Source of the DNA: CAWEQO01 sp963811225
Lineage (GTDB): Bacteria; Chloroflexota; Anaerolineae; Anaerolineales; Anaerolineaceae
DNA length: 64,000 nucleotides
Direction of reading: 5' to 3'
NCBI GenBank assembly: GCA_963811225.1
Contig: CAWEQO010000013.1
Coordinates: forward strand, 62,001 to 126,000
Under the pieces are notes generated by a model that was not told where the DNA came from, searched no databases, and was given only the letters and a program-made list of their open reading frames with translations. Within the stretch, counting starts at the first letter, position 1. Each line of letters starts with the position of its first letter. The position numbers and the translations under genes were made by a program. This document shows positions 23,466 to 31,888 of the stretch, in pieces.

Positions 23466-24224
23466 ATGCCCGCACCCCTGGAACCGTGGATTGCACTGTC
23501 CATATTCGCCGCCTGTTACCTGATCGGGTCGGTTTCTTTTACGCGCCTGATTTCAAGGGCGATGAACCCAAATGTCAACCTGCAGGCAGTGGAAGTTGCC
23601 GTTCCCGGCGCGACCCAAAACTACAAGCTGACTTCGATGGGCGCTTCCACCGCCGAGCGCGTGCTCGGTAAGAAGGCCGGTGCGATCATCAGCGTGCTAG
23701 ACACGTTGAAGATTATAGTCCCGGCGCTGATCGTCAAAGCGCTGTTCCCGAACCAACCCTACTTGCTTATCGCTTCGGTGGCCGCCATCATCGGGCATGA
23801 CTGGCCGATCTACTACCGCTTCAAGGGCGGGCGTGGCATGGCGGTCACCTATGGGGGCTTGCTGGTGGTCGATTGGCTGGGGATGCTGGTCACCTTTCTG
23901 ACAGGTATGTTCTTGGGGATTGTGGTGTTCCGCAGCCTTTGGGTAGTGTTCGTCGGGGGCATGCTATTGCTGATCCCCTGGTTCTGGTTCACTACCCACG
24001 ATCCCTTTTACTTGGGCTACGCGATTGCCATCAATGTGATCTTCTGGCTGGCGCTGCTGCCCGAGATCCGCCAGACCCTGCACATTCTAAAAACTGCTGA
24101 GGGGCACATCTCGGCCGATATCGGCGCTGAATTTAGCTCGTTTGGGAACCTGATTGCGAAACTGAGACGATCACCGCAAGAACACCGTCAGGGGGAACAG
24201 GATGCGCGAACATCTCATCGTTGA
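23466..24224 (+). CDS. PlsY-like glycerol-3-phosphate acyltransferase family protein
   Basis: A 252-residue polytopic membrane protein. The PlsY pattern is recognisable: an N-terminal GSVSF (for GSIPF), a GASTAERVLGKKAG segment in place of the canonical GATN-containing motif 1, and GHDWPIYYRFKGGRGMA for the phosphate-binding loop of motif 2. The first helix and motif 1 are separated by an insertion of about 25 residues, and the GATN Asn is not conserved. It may therefore use a different acyl acceptor or donor than acyl-phosphate plus glycerol-3-phosphate. The last 40 residues are hydrophilic. It overlaps the dikinase gene by 23 bases, implying a joint function. Confidence 0.72.
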   Translation: MPAPLEPWIALSIFAACYLIGSVSFTRLISRAMNPNVNLQAVEVAVPGATQNYKLTSMGASTAERVLGKKAGAIISVLDTLKIIVPALIVKALFPNQPYLLIASVAAIIGHDWPIYYRFKGGRGMAVTYGGLLVVDWLGMLVTFLTGMFLGIVVFRSLWVVFVGGMLLLIPWFWFTTHDPFYLGYAIAINVIFWLALLPEIRQTLHILKTAEGHISADIGAEFSSFGNLIAKLRRSPQEHRQGEQDARTSHR

Positions 24225-26568
24225 TTTACGCCAGCACGATTTACCGCTGTCGATTGGAACCAAAGCCGAGAACCTGCGCAGTCTGATCGATTACGGTCTG
24301 AAGGTGCCGGCAACCTATGCCTGCTCTTGGGAGGCTTGCCAGCCGGATCAACCAGCTGAGGAGGAAGCGCTCGCCCCGTTGATCGCGCAGCTGCGAGCCG
24401 AGCTGGAGGTTCAGATTGACCCGGCCAAAGCTTACGCCGTGCGCTCGTCGGCCAACCTGGAAGACGGGGTGGTGCGCTCCTTTGCCGGGCAGTTCAGCAC
24501 CTTCCTAGACCGCAAAGGCGTCGACAGCATCCTCAGCGCCATGCAGGCGGTGTGGGCTTCAGCCAACTGCCAGAGCGCCGGGCTGTACCAGGAGAAGATG
24601 GCCGGCGACCGCCAGGTGGTGCGGATGGGAGTCGTCATTCAGGAGATGGTGCCGCCGGTGGTGTCGGGGGTGGCGTTCAGTCGCAACCCGATCACTGGGC
24701 TGAGCGAAGTGGTCATCGAAGCGGTCAAGGGCAGCGGAGAGCAGCTGGTGCAGGATGGGCTGACGCCCTACCGCTGGATTCAGCGTCGCGAGGGTATCAT
24801 CCAGTCGCCTGAGCAAGCCCCACTCAGCGAGAAGGTGGTGCAGCATGTTGCCAGGCAGACGCGGGCAATTGCGCGCCGGGCGAAATGCGACGTGGATTTG
24901 GAATGGGTGTTTGATGGGGAAAGCGTGCAGTGGGTGCAAATGCGCCGCATCACGGCCCTGCAAAAGGTGAAGATCTATTCCCACAGCCTGGCCAAACAGA
25001 TGGTCCCTGGGATGCTCAAGCCGCTGGTTTTGTCCACCCTGCTGCCCACTGCCGAGCGCTTTTGGAAACAGTTCGTCATGGAAGTCAGCAATATGCCAGA
25101 GGACAAAATTGAACCGACCGTGAAAGTGTTCCACTATAACGCTTATATCGATGTCACCGCGGTCGGCAAGGTCTTCTCGATGCTCGGGTTCCCTGAGGAT
25201 TCGGTCGAGATGGTGATGGGGATCGGGCCGAGCTACAGCAATATGCCGCCCTTCCGTCCCAACCTGCGCATGCTGTCATTCTTGCCGTCGTACCTGCGCT
25301 TTATCTTCGATAAGCTGCGCTTCGACCAGCGCCTGGAAACCTCGTTTGCCTGGCTGCACCAGCGCTATCAGGCCTTCGGTGCGGTCGACCTGACCTCGCT
25401 GAGCGCCAAGGAGCTGTTGGCACAAGTCGAAAGCGTTCTGGATGCGATGGTGGTCAACAACTACATCGTGATGGTGCAGCGCATGATTCTGTCGGCGTAT
25501 ACCGGGGTGTTGCGGCGGCAGCTGAAGCAAAGCAGCATCGACTTCGAAACGCTGGACCTGCTGTACGGGCTGGACGAAATCGAAGAATACCACCCGGGGT
25601 TCGAATTGCAGCGCCTGAGCGGGCAGCTCGCCCGGCTGGAGCCTGGACTGCGACAGCGGGTATCCTGTTTGCCAGTGGGCGAGGCGCGGGGATTGGCGGG
25701 CGCACAGGATTTCTTCAGAGCCTTCGACGCCTTCCTGGAGCGCTTCGGTTATCTGAGCGACAACGGCAACGATTTCTCCACGCCCACCTGGCGCGAACGC
25801 CCGGACATCGTCTTCCAAATGGTCGCGGCGCATGATGGGCAGCCGCCGAGGGGTGGGCCCAAAACCCGCTTCGACGACCTGCCCCTGCCTGGCTGGAAAC
25901 GTCAGATGACCGGCGTGATGTACCGCCGGGTGCGGCTCTACCGCCTGTATCGCGAGCACCTTACCAGCCTATTCGTCAAGGTGCACGAGCTGCTGCGCAC
26001 GCACTTCCTGGAAGCTGGGAGGCGGCTGGCTGCGATGGGCTGCCTGGATCGGGTGGATGACGTGTTTTTATTGCAGTACGAAGAGGTCCGGATGGGGCTG
26101 CTGGAGCCGGAAGCGGGCCTTGACTGGCGCGAGATGGTGGCCCAACGGAAAGAGGAAATGGCGCGGCTGCGTGGCTTCACACCCCCGCAAGTGGTTTATG
26201 GCGACCAGGAGCCGCCCATCAATCTGTCCGTCCACTCCTGTATGAAGGGCATCCCGACTTCGAAAGGCTACTATACCGGGCGCGTGCGGGTCATCTGCTG
26301 CCTGGAAGATTTCCCGCGCCTGGAATTGGGAGACGTGCTGGTGGTGCCTTATTCGGACGTGGGCTGGACGCCGCTGTTCCTGAAGGCTGGGGCGGTCGTG
26401 TCGGAATTGGGGGGCATCCTGTCGCACAGCTCGATCATCGCCCGCGAGTACGGCATTCCGGCGGTGGTCTCTGTGGCGCACGCGACACGCTTACAGGACG
26501 GCTGTCGGGTGACGGTAGATGGGTATCAGGGGGAAGTGGTGGTTCTGGGAGAAACGGTAACGGAATAA
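24202..26568 (+). CDS. PEP synthase/rifampin phosphotransferase-like dikinase
   Basis: 788 residues. An N-terminal ATP-grasp domain of the PPDK_N type (about 1-280) has YAVRSSANLEDGVVRSFAGQ, GVVIQEMVPPVVSGVAFSRN and VDLEWVF. A middle region (about 290-680) is mostly helical and unlike any domain I recognise. The C-terminal swivelling phosphohistidine domain contains GGILSHSSIIAREYGIPAVV with His742. The TIM-barrel PEP/pyruvate domain of true PEP synthase is missing. The order ATP-grasp, variable domain, His domain is that of rifampin phosphotransferases, which move the beta-phosphate of ATP to an acceptor bound by the middle domain. The acceptor here is unknown. Translational overlap with a PlsY-like gene suggests a lipid or polyol acceptor, which is inference. 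Confidence 0.8.
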   Translation: MREHLIVDLRQHDLPLSIGTKAENLRSLIDYGLKVPATYACSWEACQPDQPAEEEALAPLIAQLRAELEVQIDPAKAYAVRSSANLEDGVVRSFAGQFSTFLDRKGVDSILSAMQAVWASANCQSAGLYQEKMAGDRQVVRMGVVIQEMVPPVVSGVAFSRNPITGLSEVVIEAVKGSGEQLVQDGLTPYRWIQRREGIIQSPEQAPLSEKVVQHVARQTRAIARRAKCDVDLEWVFDGESVQWVQMRRITALQKVKIYSHSLAKQMVPGMLKPLVLSTLLPTAERFWKQFVMEVSNMPEDKIEPTVKVFHYNAYIDVTAVGKVFSMLGFPEDSVEMVMGIGPSYSNMPPFRPNLRMLSFLPSYLRFIFDKLRFDQRLETSFAWLHQRYQAFGAVDLTSLSAKELLAQVESVLDAMVVNNYIVMVQRMILSAYTGVLRRQLKQSSIDFETLDLLYGLDEIEEYHPGFELQRLSGQLARLEPGLRQRVSCLPVGEARGLAGAQDFFRAFDAFLERFGYLSDNGNDFSTPTWRERPDIVFQMVAAHDGQPPRGGPKTRFDDLPLPGWKRQMTGVMYRRVRLYRLYREHLTSLFVKVHELLRTHFLEAGRRLAAMGCLDRVDDVFLLQYEEVRMGLLEPEAGLDWREMVAQRKEEMARLRGFTPPQVVYGDQEPPINLSVHSCMKGIPTSKGYYTGRVRVICCLEDFPRLELGDVLVVPYSDVGWTPLFLKAGAVVSELGGILSHSSIIAREYGIPAVVSVAHATRLQDGCRVTVDGYQGEVVVLGETVTE

Positions 26569-26595
26569 TTCCTGGCGAAAGAAGAGGAGGAATAT

Positions 26596-27375
26596 ATGCC
26601 GGTATTAGAGGCAAATGGATTGCGAAAAGCATACCAGCTGGGTGAGCATGAAGTCAACGCCCTGGACGGGGTCGACTTCCAGGTGGAAAAAGGTGAGTTT
26701 ATCAGCATTATGGGACCATCGGGCAGCGGCAAATCGACGCTGCTGCACTTATTGGGCGGGCTCGACCGGCCTAGCCATGGAGAAGTGACCCTCGGCGGTA
26801 AACGGCTGTCGCTGCTGAACGACCGGCAGGCGACGTTGGTGCGGAGGCATAACGTGGGGTTCATGTTCCAGTTCTTCAACCTGCTGCCTACTTTGAACGC
26901 CGAGGAAAATATCATCCTGCCGCTGATCATCGACGGCAAAGACCCACGAAGTTACCGTGAGCGGCTGGAAGACTTACTGAAGTTGGTTGGCTTGAGCGAC
27001 CGCCGCACCCACAAACCGGACCAGCTTTCAGGCGGCGAGCAGCAGCGCGTTGCCCTGGCCCGGGCGCTGATCACCGATCCGGCGATCATCCTGGCGGATG
27101 AGCCCACGGGTAACTTAGATTCAAAAACCGGGCGGATGATGATGGACCTGCTGCGCCGGTCGTGCGAGGTGCTGCAGCAAGCGATCATCGTGGTCACGCA
27201 TGACCCGCGGGCGGCGGCGTATGCAGACCGGATCCTGGTCCTGCGAGACGGGCTGGTGGTGTGCGAATACCGGCTGGACGGCAATGAGCCGCTGCAGGAA
27301 CGCGTCCGCCAGGTGATGAGCCTGATGGAGCAAATGGAAGCCGAGCCTGAAGAGGTGGGGGCTAAGATCTTATGA
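26596..27375 (+). CDS. ABC transporter ATP-binding protein, LolD/MacB type
   Basis: A 259-residue ATPase: Walker A GPSGSGKST, Q-loop FMFQFFNLLPTL, signature LSGGEQQRVALARAL, Walker B IILADEPTGNLDS and the H-loop VVTHDP. The QFFNLLPTLNAEEN segment and ADEPTGNLDSKTG are characteristic of the MacB/LolD/FtsE-like subfamily that pairs with FtsX-type permeases. A GGAGG box precedes the ATG. The stop overlaps the permease start by four bases, so the two proteins are made together. It lies 27 bases after the dikinase gene, so all four genes from 23466 may form one operon. Confidence 0.93.
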   Translation: MPVLEANGLRKAYQLGEHEVNALDGVDFQVEKGEFISIMGPSGSGKSTLLHLLGGLDRPSHGEVTLGGKRLSLLNDRQATLVRRHNVGFMFQFFNLLPTLNAEENIILPLIIDGKDPRSYRERLEDLLKLVGLSDRRTHKPDQLSGGEQQRVALARALITDPAIILADEPTGNLDSKTGRMMMDLLRRSCEVLQQAIIVVTHDPRAAAYADRILVLRDGLVVCEYRLDGNEPLQERVRQVMSLMEQMEAEPEEVGAKIL

Positions 27376-29957
27376 GGCTCATCCGGCTCGTCTTGCTGCG
27401 CTCAATGCGCTTGCGCCCCTTGCGAACGATCCTGAGCGTGTTCGGCATCGTGATCGGGGTCGCCAGCATCGTGGCGATTGGCCTGACCAACCAAGCGGCG
27501 CTCGATTCGGTCACCCAGGTCTTTCAGGATACGTCTGGGAAAGCCAACCTGATCGTGCTGACCTCGGTCTCGGATGCGCAAGGCTTCCCGGAAAGCGCAC
27601 TGCATAAAGTGCTGGGGGTCTCGACCATCGACACGGTGGCGCCGTCACTGCAAATGCAGACCATCCTCTCCAAGGACACACCGGCCTCTGAGATCGGCCT
27701 CAATTTCTTCGGCGTTAATTTAGGCGGGTTGAGCCTGTATGGTATCGATCCGTTGGTGGATGTACGGATCCGACCTTATCGTATCATAGAAGGGCAGTTT
27801 CTATCGAACAAAGCCGATGCATATGAAATCGTTCTGGTACAAGACTACGCCCGGGAAGAGGACCTGACGGTCGGCAAGTGGGTAGAAATACTCACCCCAC
27901 ACGGTTTCAAGAAGCTGCGGCTGGTGGGATTGATGGCCAAAGAAGGCCCAGGCCTGACCAATAATGGCTCCTTTGGCGTAATCCCCCTGCAGACTGCCCA
28001 AAAACTTTTTGACCGCTCCAACGAGCTGGACCAAATCGACATCCTGACGACCAAAAACGCTTCCTCCGGTCCGGCACTGGATTCGCTAAAATCGGGCCTG
28101 CAATCGCGCCTGGGGAAGGATTATTCGGTGCTGTACCCGGCCTCGCAAGGCGAACGCATGGCGCAGATGCTGCAAAGTTACCAGATTGGGTTGAACTTTA
28201 TGAGCGGCATCGCCTTGTTCGTGGGCGCTTTCCTGATCTACAACGCCTTCACGATGACCGTGATCGAGCGCACGCGAGAGATCGGCCTGCTGCGCACGGT
28301 GGGTATGACCCGTATGCAGGTGACCGGCCAGGTGGTGCTGGAAGCAGTGCTGCTCGGCATCCTCGGCTCGGCCCTGGGCGCTTTGCTGGGGGTACTGATG
28401 GCGCGCGGCCTATCGTACATGATGGGAATCCTGATCGGGCAAAATCTGAGCCAGATCGATATCGACTCCAATATTCTCGGCATCGCGGCCGGGGTGGGCG
28501 TGGCAGCCACGTTCCTGTCGGCGGTCATCCCAGCCTTTCAGGCCAGCCGCATTTCTCCGCTTGAGGCACTGCGGGTGCACGGCCGGAGCCGCGAGTCCTG
28601 GCTGGTGCGGCAAGGCTGGAAGCTGGGCGTGCTTCTGCTGGCGGTCTCGGCTTTTGTGCTGATTGCCAATCCCTTCCCCTATGAAATTCAGCTTCACGTC
28701 AGCAACAGTGCGGTGATCCTGCTGTTCCTGGGCGGCACGCTGGTGATCCCGGTGACGATTGGGGCGTGGGAATGGGGGACGCGCCCGCTGATGCGTCTGA
28801 TCTACGGCAGCAGCGGGCGGATCGGCAGCAGCAACATCCAACGCTCGCGCCTGCGCACCACGCTGACGGTGGCGGCACTGATGGTGGGTGTGGCGATGAT
28901 CCTGATTGTCCAAGCCATGACCAGTTCGTTCAGCGGGGACCTGACCGCCTGGATCGATGCCTATACCGGCGGCGACATGTATGTCGCGTCGAGCATGCCA
29001 ATGCGCAGCAACATCGCCAGGCGCCTGGAGTTGGTGGATGGTGTAGCCTACGTTGCGCCGATCCGTTACATTGACGTGAAATGGCGCACGCCGGATGGAC
29101 AGGATGAGCCCGTGACGTTCATGGGGATCGATCCGGCTGTTCACAGCCGCGTGACGTCCTTTGTATTCAGCGGCGAGCAGACCGACGTCAGCGCCGCCTT
29201 GAACCGGCTGGCTGCCGGAGATGCGGTCTTCCTCTCGAGCGTGCTTGCGGAGAAGTATGGCATTCACGCAGGCGATCAGGTGCAGCTGCGCACGCGTATG
29301 GGGCTGCGGCCGTTTGAAGTGGCGGCAATCAACGTCGACTTTTACAACCGCGGCATGACCATTACCGGCAACTGGAACGATCTTTACCGCTATTTTGGGG
29401 TCAATACCGCAACCGCCTATATGCTAAAAACCGAACCGGGATACAATATAGAACAGGTGCAAAGCTCGATCAAAAGCCAATACGGAGACCGCTACCATTT
29501 GACGGTGGAATCGAACGCAGCCATTCAAGAGCGGGTAACCCAGCTGATCAATCAGGCCTTCAGCATGTTTGATGTACTGTCGATGGTGAGCATCCTGATC
29601 GCCGCCATGGGCATTGTTAACACGATGACCATGAACGTGATCGAGCGCAGGCGTGAGATCGGCATGCTGCGCAGCATGGGCATGACCCGCTGGCAGGTGG
29701 TGCGTATGATCCTGTCGGAAGCCGGATTGATCGGGCTGATCGGCGGGCTGCTGGGGCTGGCGTTCGGCATCGTTTTGTCGCGGGTCCTGTTCTTGGCAAT
29801 GATGGCAATGTCCGGCTACTCGTTGACCTACGTGCTGCCGGTGCGCGGCGTCTTCACGGCGCTGGCGGTCACCCTGCTGATCTCTCAGCTTGCTGCGGCG
29901 TTTCCGTCGCGGCGGGCCGCCCGAACGGACATTCTTGAGGCCATCCAGTACGAATAG
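27372..29957 (+). CDS. FtsX-like ABC transporter permease
   Basis: 861 residues with two FtsX permease modules, the duplicated layout of LolC/MacB-type proteins. TM1 is near residues 20-40, followed by a periplasmic MacB-like domain. Three helices at about 275-395 carry ERTREIGLLRTVGMTRMQV. A central pair of helices follows, then a second extracytoplasmic domain and a last set of three helices (from about 735) with ERRREIGMLRSMGMTRWQV. The duplicated ExxREIGxLRxxGMT coupling segments are diagnostic. Such systems do mechanotransmission or lipoprotein/peptide export rather than pumping across the membrane. Cargo is unknown. Gene context with a PlsY-like enzyme and dikinase hints at an envelope lipid. 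Confidence 0.9.
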   Translation: MRLIRLVLLRSMRLRPLRTILSVFGIVIGVASIVAIGLTNQAALDSVTQVFQDTSGKANLIVLTSVSDAQGFPESALHKVLGVSTIDTVAPSLQMQTILSKDTPASEIGLNFFGVNLGGLSLYGIDPLVDVRIRPYRIIEGQFLSNKADAYEIVLVQDYAREEDLTVGKWVEILTPHGFKKLRLVGLMAKEGPGLTNNGSFGVIPLQTAQKLFDRSNELDQIDILTTKNASSGPALDSLKSGLQSRLGKDYSVLYPASQGERMAQMLQSYQIGLNFMSGIALFVGAFLIYNAFTMTVIERTREIGLLRTVGMTRMQVTGQVVLEAVLLGILGSALGALLGVLMARGLSYMMGILIGQNLSQIDIDSNILGIAAGVGVAATFLSAVIPAFQASRISPLEALRVHGRSRESWLVRQGWKLGVLLLAVSAFVLIANPFPYEIQLHVSNSAVILLFLGGTLVIPVTIGAWEWGTRPLMRLIYGSSGRIGSSNIQRSRLRTTLTVAALMVGVAMILIVQAMTSSFSGDLTAWIDAYTGGDMYVASSMPMRSNIARRLELVDGVAYVAPIRYIDVKWRTPDGQDEPVTFMGIDPAVHSRVTSFVFSGEQTDVSAALNRLAAGDAVFLSSVLAEKYGIHAGDQVQLRTRMGLRPFEVAAINVDFYNRGMTITGNWNDLYRYFGVNTATAYMLKTEPGYNIEQVQSSIKSQYGDRYHLTVESNAAIQERVTQLINQAFSMFDVLSMVSILIAAMGIVNTMTMNVIERRREIGMLRSMGMTRWQVVRMILSEAGLIGLIGGLLGLAFGIVLSRVLFLAMMAMSGYSLTYVLPVRGVFTALAVTLLISQLAAAFPSRRAARTDILEAIQYE

Positions 29958-29965
29958 TTTCTCCG

Positions 29966-30038
29966 GTTGGGCAGTGATGTTGATCGATACAATAAGCGCT
30001 GCTGCAATGGCGCTTTTTCTATCGACGAATTGCCCAAC
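29966..30038 (+). terminator. Nested stem structure after the ABC permease gene
   Basis: Three pairs nest around one loop: GTTGGGCA (29966-29973) with TGCCCAAC (30031-30038), TCGATA (29984-29989) with TATCGA (30020-30025), and AGCGC (29995-29999) with GCGCT (30010-30014). The innermost stem is followed by TTTTC, so it can act as a terminator. The outer helices are more than a terminator needs. Confidence 0.55.
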
Positions 30039-30068
30039 AATTCCAATTTCTCCATTGAGAGAGGTGCA

Positions 30069-30740
30069 ATGCCAACCATTACATCGCTAAACGTCACCGG
30101 CTATAAGAACCGGCCCGTTCCCAACACCTTCATCAAACATGACGGTAAATCCCGCCACCTGGCGGTGATCTTCCCCGGCTACGGCTACACCGCCGATATG
30201 CCCGCATTGTACTACCCATCCCAGCTGCTGCTGGGCCACGGCGCGGATGTGCTTAAAGTTAACTACAACTACAGCGGCAGCGACGAGTTCGCCAACACCT
30301 TCGACGAGGAGCAGTACGTCTGGCTGTACACCAATTCCTTCGCCGCCTGGGAGGAGGGCTGGAAGCAGCGCCGCTACGATCAGGTAACGCTGGTGGGGAA
30401 GTCGCTTGGCTCACTGGCTGTTTCCCACATTGTCAGCAGCGACAGCCGGCTGGCGCTGGTCAGCTGCGTGTTCATCACCCCGGCCCTGACAGACCACAAC
30501 TTCATCAACGATATCCTCGATACCGAACCGCGCAGCCTGCTTGCCATCGGCACCGATGATCATTATTACAATCCAGAGACGCTCAAAGAAGTGGAACGGG
30601 CCACCAACCGGGAGGCGCTGGTATTCCATGGCGCCAATCACAGCCTGGAAGTCAAGAACAACCTGGGGCAATCGCTGCACATCATGGAACGCCTGCTGCG
30701 CACGATGGATATCTTCATCCGTGAGGCGCGGCTGGGATAA
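30069..30740 (+). CDS. Alpha/beta hydrolase
   Basis: A 223-residue cytoplasmic hydrolase of the dienelactone-hydrolase-like type. AVIFPGYGYTADMPALYY forms the oxyanion region, GKSLGS the nucleophile elbow with Ser112, a later Asp in the IGTDDHYY segment is the likely acid, and HGANHSLE supplies the catalytic His. The start at 30069 follows GAGAGAGGTGCA; an in-frame extension upstream runs through the stem structure. Substrate unknown. The next gene, a DUF3795 protein, starts ten bases downstream. Confidence 0.85.
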   Translation: MPTITSLNVTGYKNRPVPNTFIKHDGKSRHLAVIFPGYGYTADMPALYYPSQLLLGHGADVLKVNYNYSGSDEFANTFDEEQYVWLYTNSFAAWEEGWKQRRYDQVTLVGKSLGSLAVSHIVSSDSRLALVSCVFITPALTDHNFINDILDTEPRSLLAIGTDDHYYNPETLKEVERATNREALVFHGANHSLEVKNNLGQSLHIMERLLRTMDIFIREARLG

Positions 30741-30750
30741 GGAGCCTTTG

Positions 30751-31212
30751 ATGGTCAACCCTCCCACATGGCTGGCCGCCTGCGGACTGTACTGCGGCGC
30801 GTGCTATCACTACCGCGCCGCCTTCAGCGAGAGCCGCTATTTACTGCAGCGCGCTGCCGCGCAAGGACGCTCCCACGAAAACCTTACCTGTCAGGGCTGC
30901 CGCTCCGACAAGCTCTACATCCATCCCGGCTGCTCACAGTGCGGCATTCGAGATTGCGCCGAAAGCCGAGGGCTGCTGTACTGCGGCGAGTGCGAGGAGA
31001 TGCCCTGCGAACGCCTGCTGACCTTCCAAAACGATGGGCGCAGGCATCACCTGGAGGTCTTGGGTAACCTGTGGGCGCTGAACGAGCAGGGCCCCAAGGC
31101 GTGGCTGCAGGCTCAGGCAGCCTATTGGACGTGCGAGTGCGGCATGGCGCTGAGCTGGTATGACCAGAATTGCCCGAAATGTGGAAGGGCCAGATGGGTG
31201 GAGCGCACTTGA
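30751..31212 (+). CDS. DUF3795 cysteine-rich protein with zinc ribbon
   Basis: 153 residues with many Cys. The N-terminus CGLYCGAC, then CQGCRSD, CSQCGIRDC and YCGECEEMPC give the DUF3795 pattern, and CECGMALSWYDQNCPKCG at the C-terminus is an added zinc-ribbon-like knuckle. Metal binding is very likely; enzymatic function is unknown. An AAGGAG box precedes the ATG. It lies in the same direction just ahead of the corrinoid protein/methyltransferase pair, a placement that suggests a link to one-carbon or corrinoid metabolism, but this is inference. Confidence 0.8.
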   Translation: MVNPPTWLAACGLYCGACYHYRAAFSESRYLLQRAAAQGRSHENLTCQGCRSDKLYIHPGCSQCGIRDCAESRGLLYCGECEEMPCERLLTFQNDGRRHHLEVLGNLWALNEQGPKAWLQAQAAYWTCECGMALSWYDQNCPKCGRARWVERT

Positions 31213-31246
31213 AAAAGCTGTTCCAAATGCTGCTTGAGGAGGTTCA

Positions 31247-31888
31247 ATGACAGAAGATCTATTCAACGCCATGGCCCAAGCCATCATCGGCGGCGAGGCC
31301 GAGGATGCCGCCCGGCTGGCTGCCGAGGCCATTGCCCTGAACATCCCGCCGCTGGAAGCGATCAACCGCGGCTTCGTGCCGGGAATGGACACAGTCGGTG
31401 AGGGCTTCCACACGGGTGAGCTGTTCCTGCCGGATCTGGTGATGGCGGCAGAAGCCATGAAGGCCGGCGTGGCGGTGCTGGAGCCGGAAATGGCCCGCCT
31501 GGGAACGGGACGCGAGGTGCTGGGCAAGGTGGTGATCGGCACCGTGCAAGGCGATATCCACGACATCGGCAAGACCCTGGTGGCGACCATGCTCTCCACC
31601 AGCGGCTTCGAGGTGTATGACCTGGGCGTTAGCGTGCCAGTGCAGGCCTTCGTGGACAAGGCCCGCGAGACCGGGGCGGACATCGTGGCGATGAGCGCCC
31701 TGCTGACCACCACCATGGTCCGCCAGCGAGACGTGATCCAGGCCCTGGAAGCGGCCGGGCTGCGCCCGGGCGTGAAGGTCATGGTGGGCGGCGCGCCGGT
31801 CACCCGCCGCTGGGCCGAGCAGATCGGCGCGGACGGCTTCAGCGAGGACGCGATTCGTGCGGTCGAGCTGGCGAGGAGGTTGTTATGA
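31247..31888 (+). CDS. Corrinoid-binding methyltransferase protein (MtbC/MttC type)
   Basis: A 213-residue two-domain protein. The helical cap domain (about 1-85; NRGFVPGMDTVGEGFHTGEL, LPDLVMAAEAM) is followed by a Rossmann B12 domain with GDIHDIGKTLV, in which His105 is the lower axial cobalt ligand, and the VMVGGAPVT loop. It carries the methyl group between a substrate-specific methyltransferase and an acceptor. The strong GGAGG box and the 4-base overlap with the mttB-like gene show the two work as a pair. The cobalamin uptake operon in this window would supply the cofactor. Confidence 0.94.
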   Translation: MTEDLFNAMAQAIIGGEAEDAARLAAEAIALNIPPLEAINRGFVPGMDTVGEGFHTGELFLPDLVMAAEAMKAGVAVLEPEMARLGTGREVLGKVVIGTVQGDIHDIGKTLVATMLSTSGFEVYDLGVSVPVQAFVDKARETGADIVAMSALLTTTMVRQRDVIQALEAAGLRPGVKVMVGGAPVTRRWAEQIGADGFSEDAIRAVELARRLL

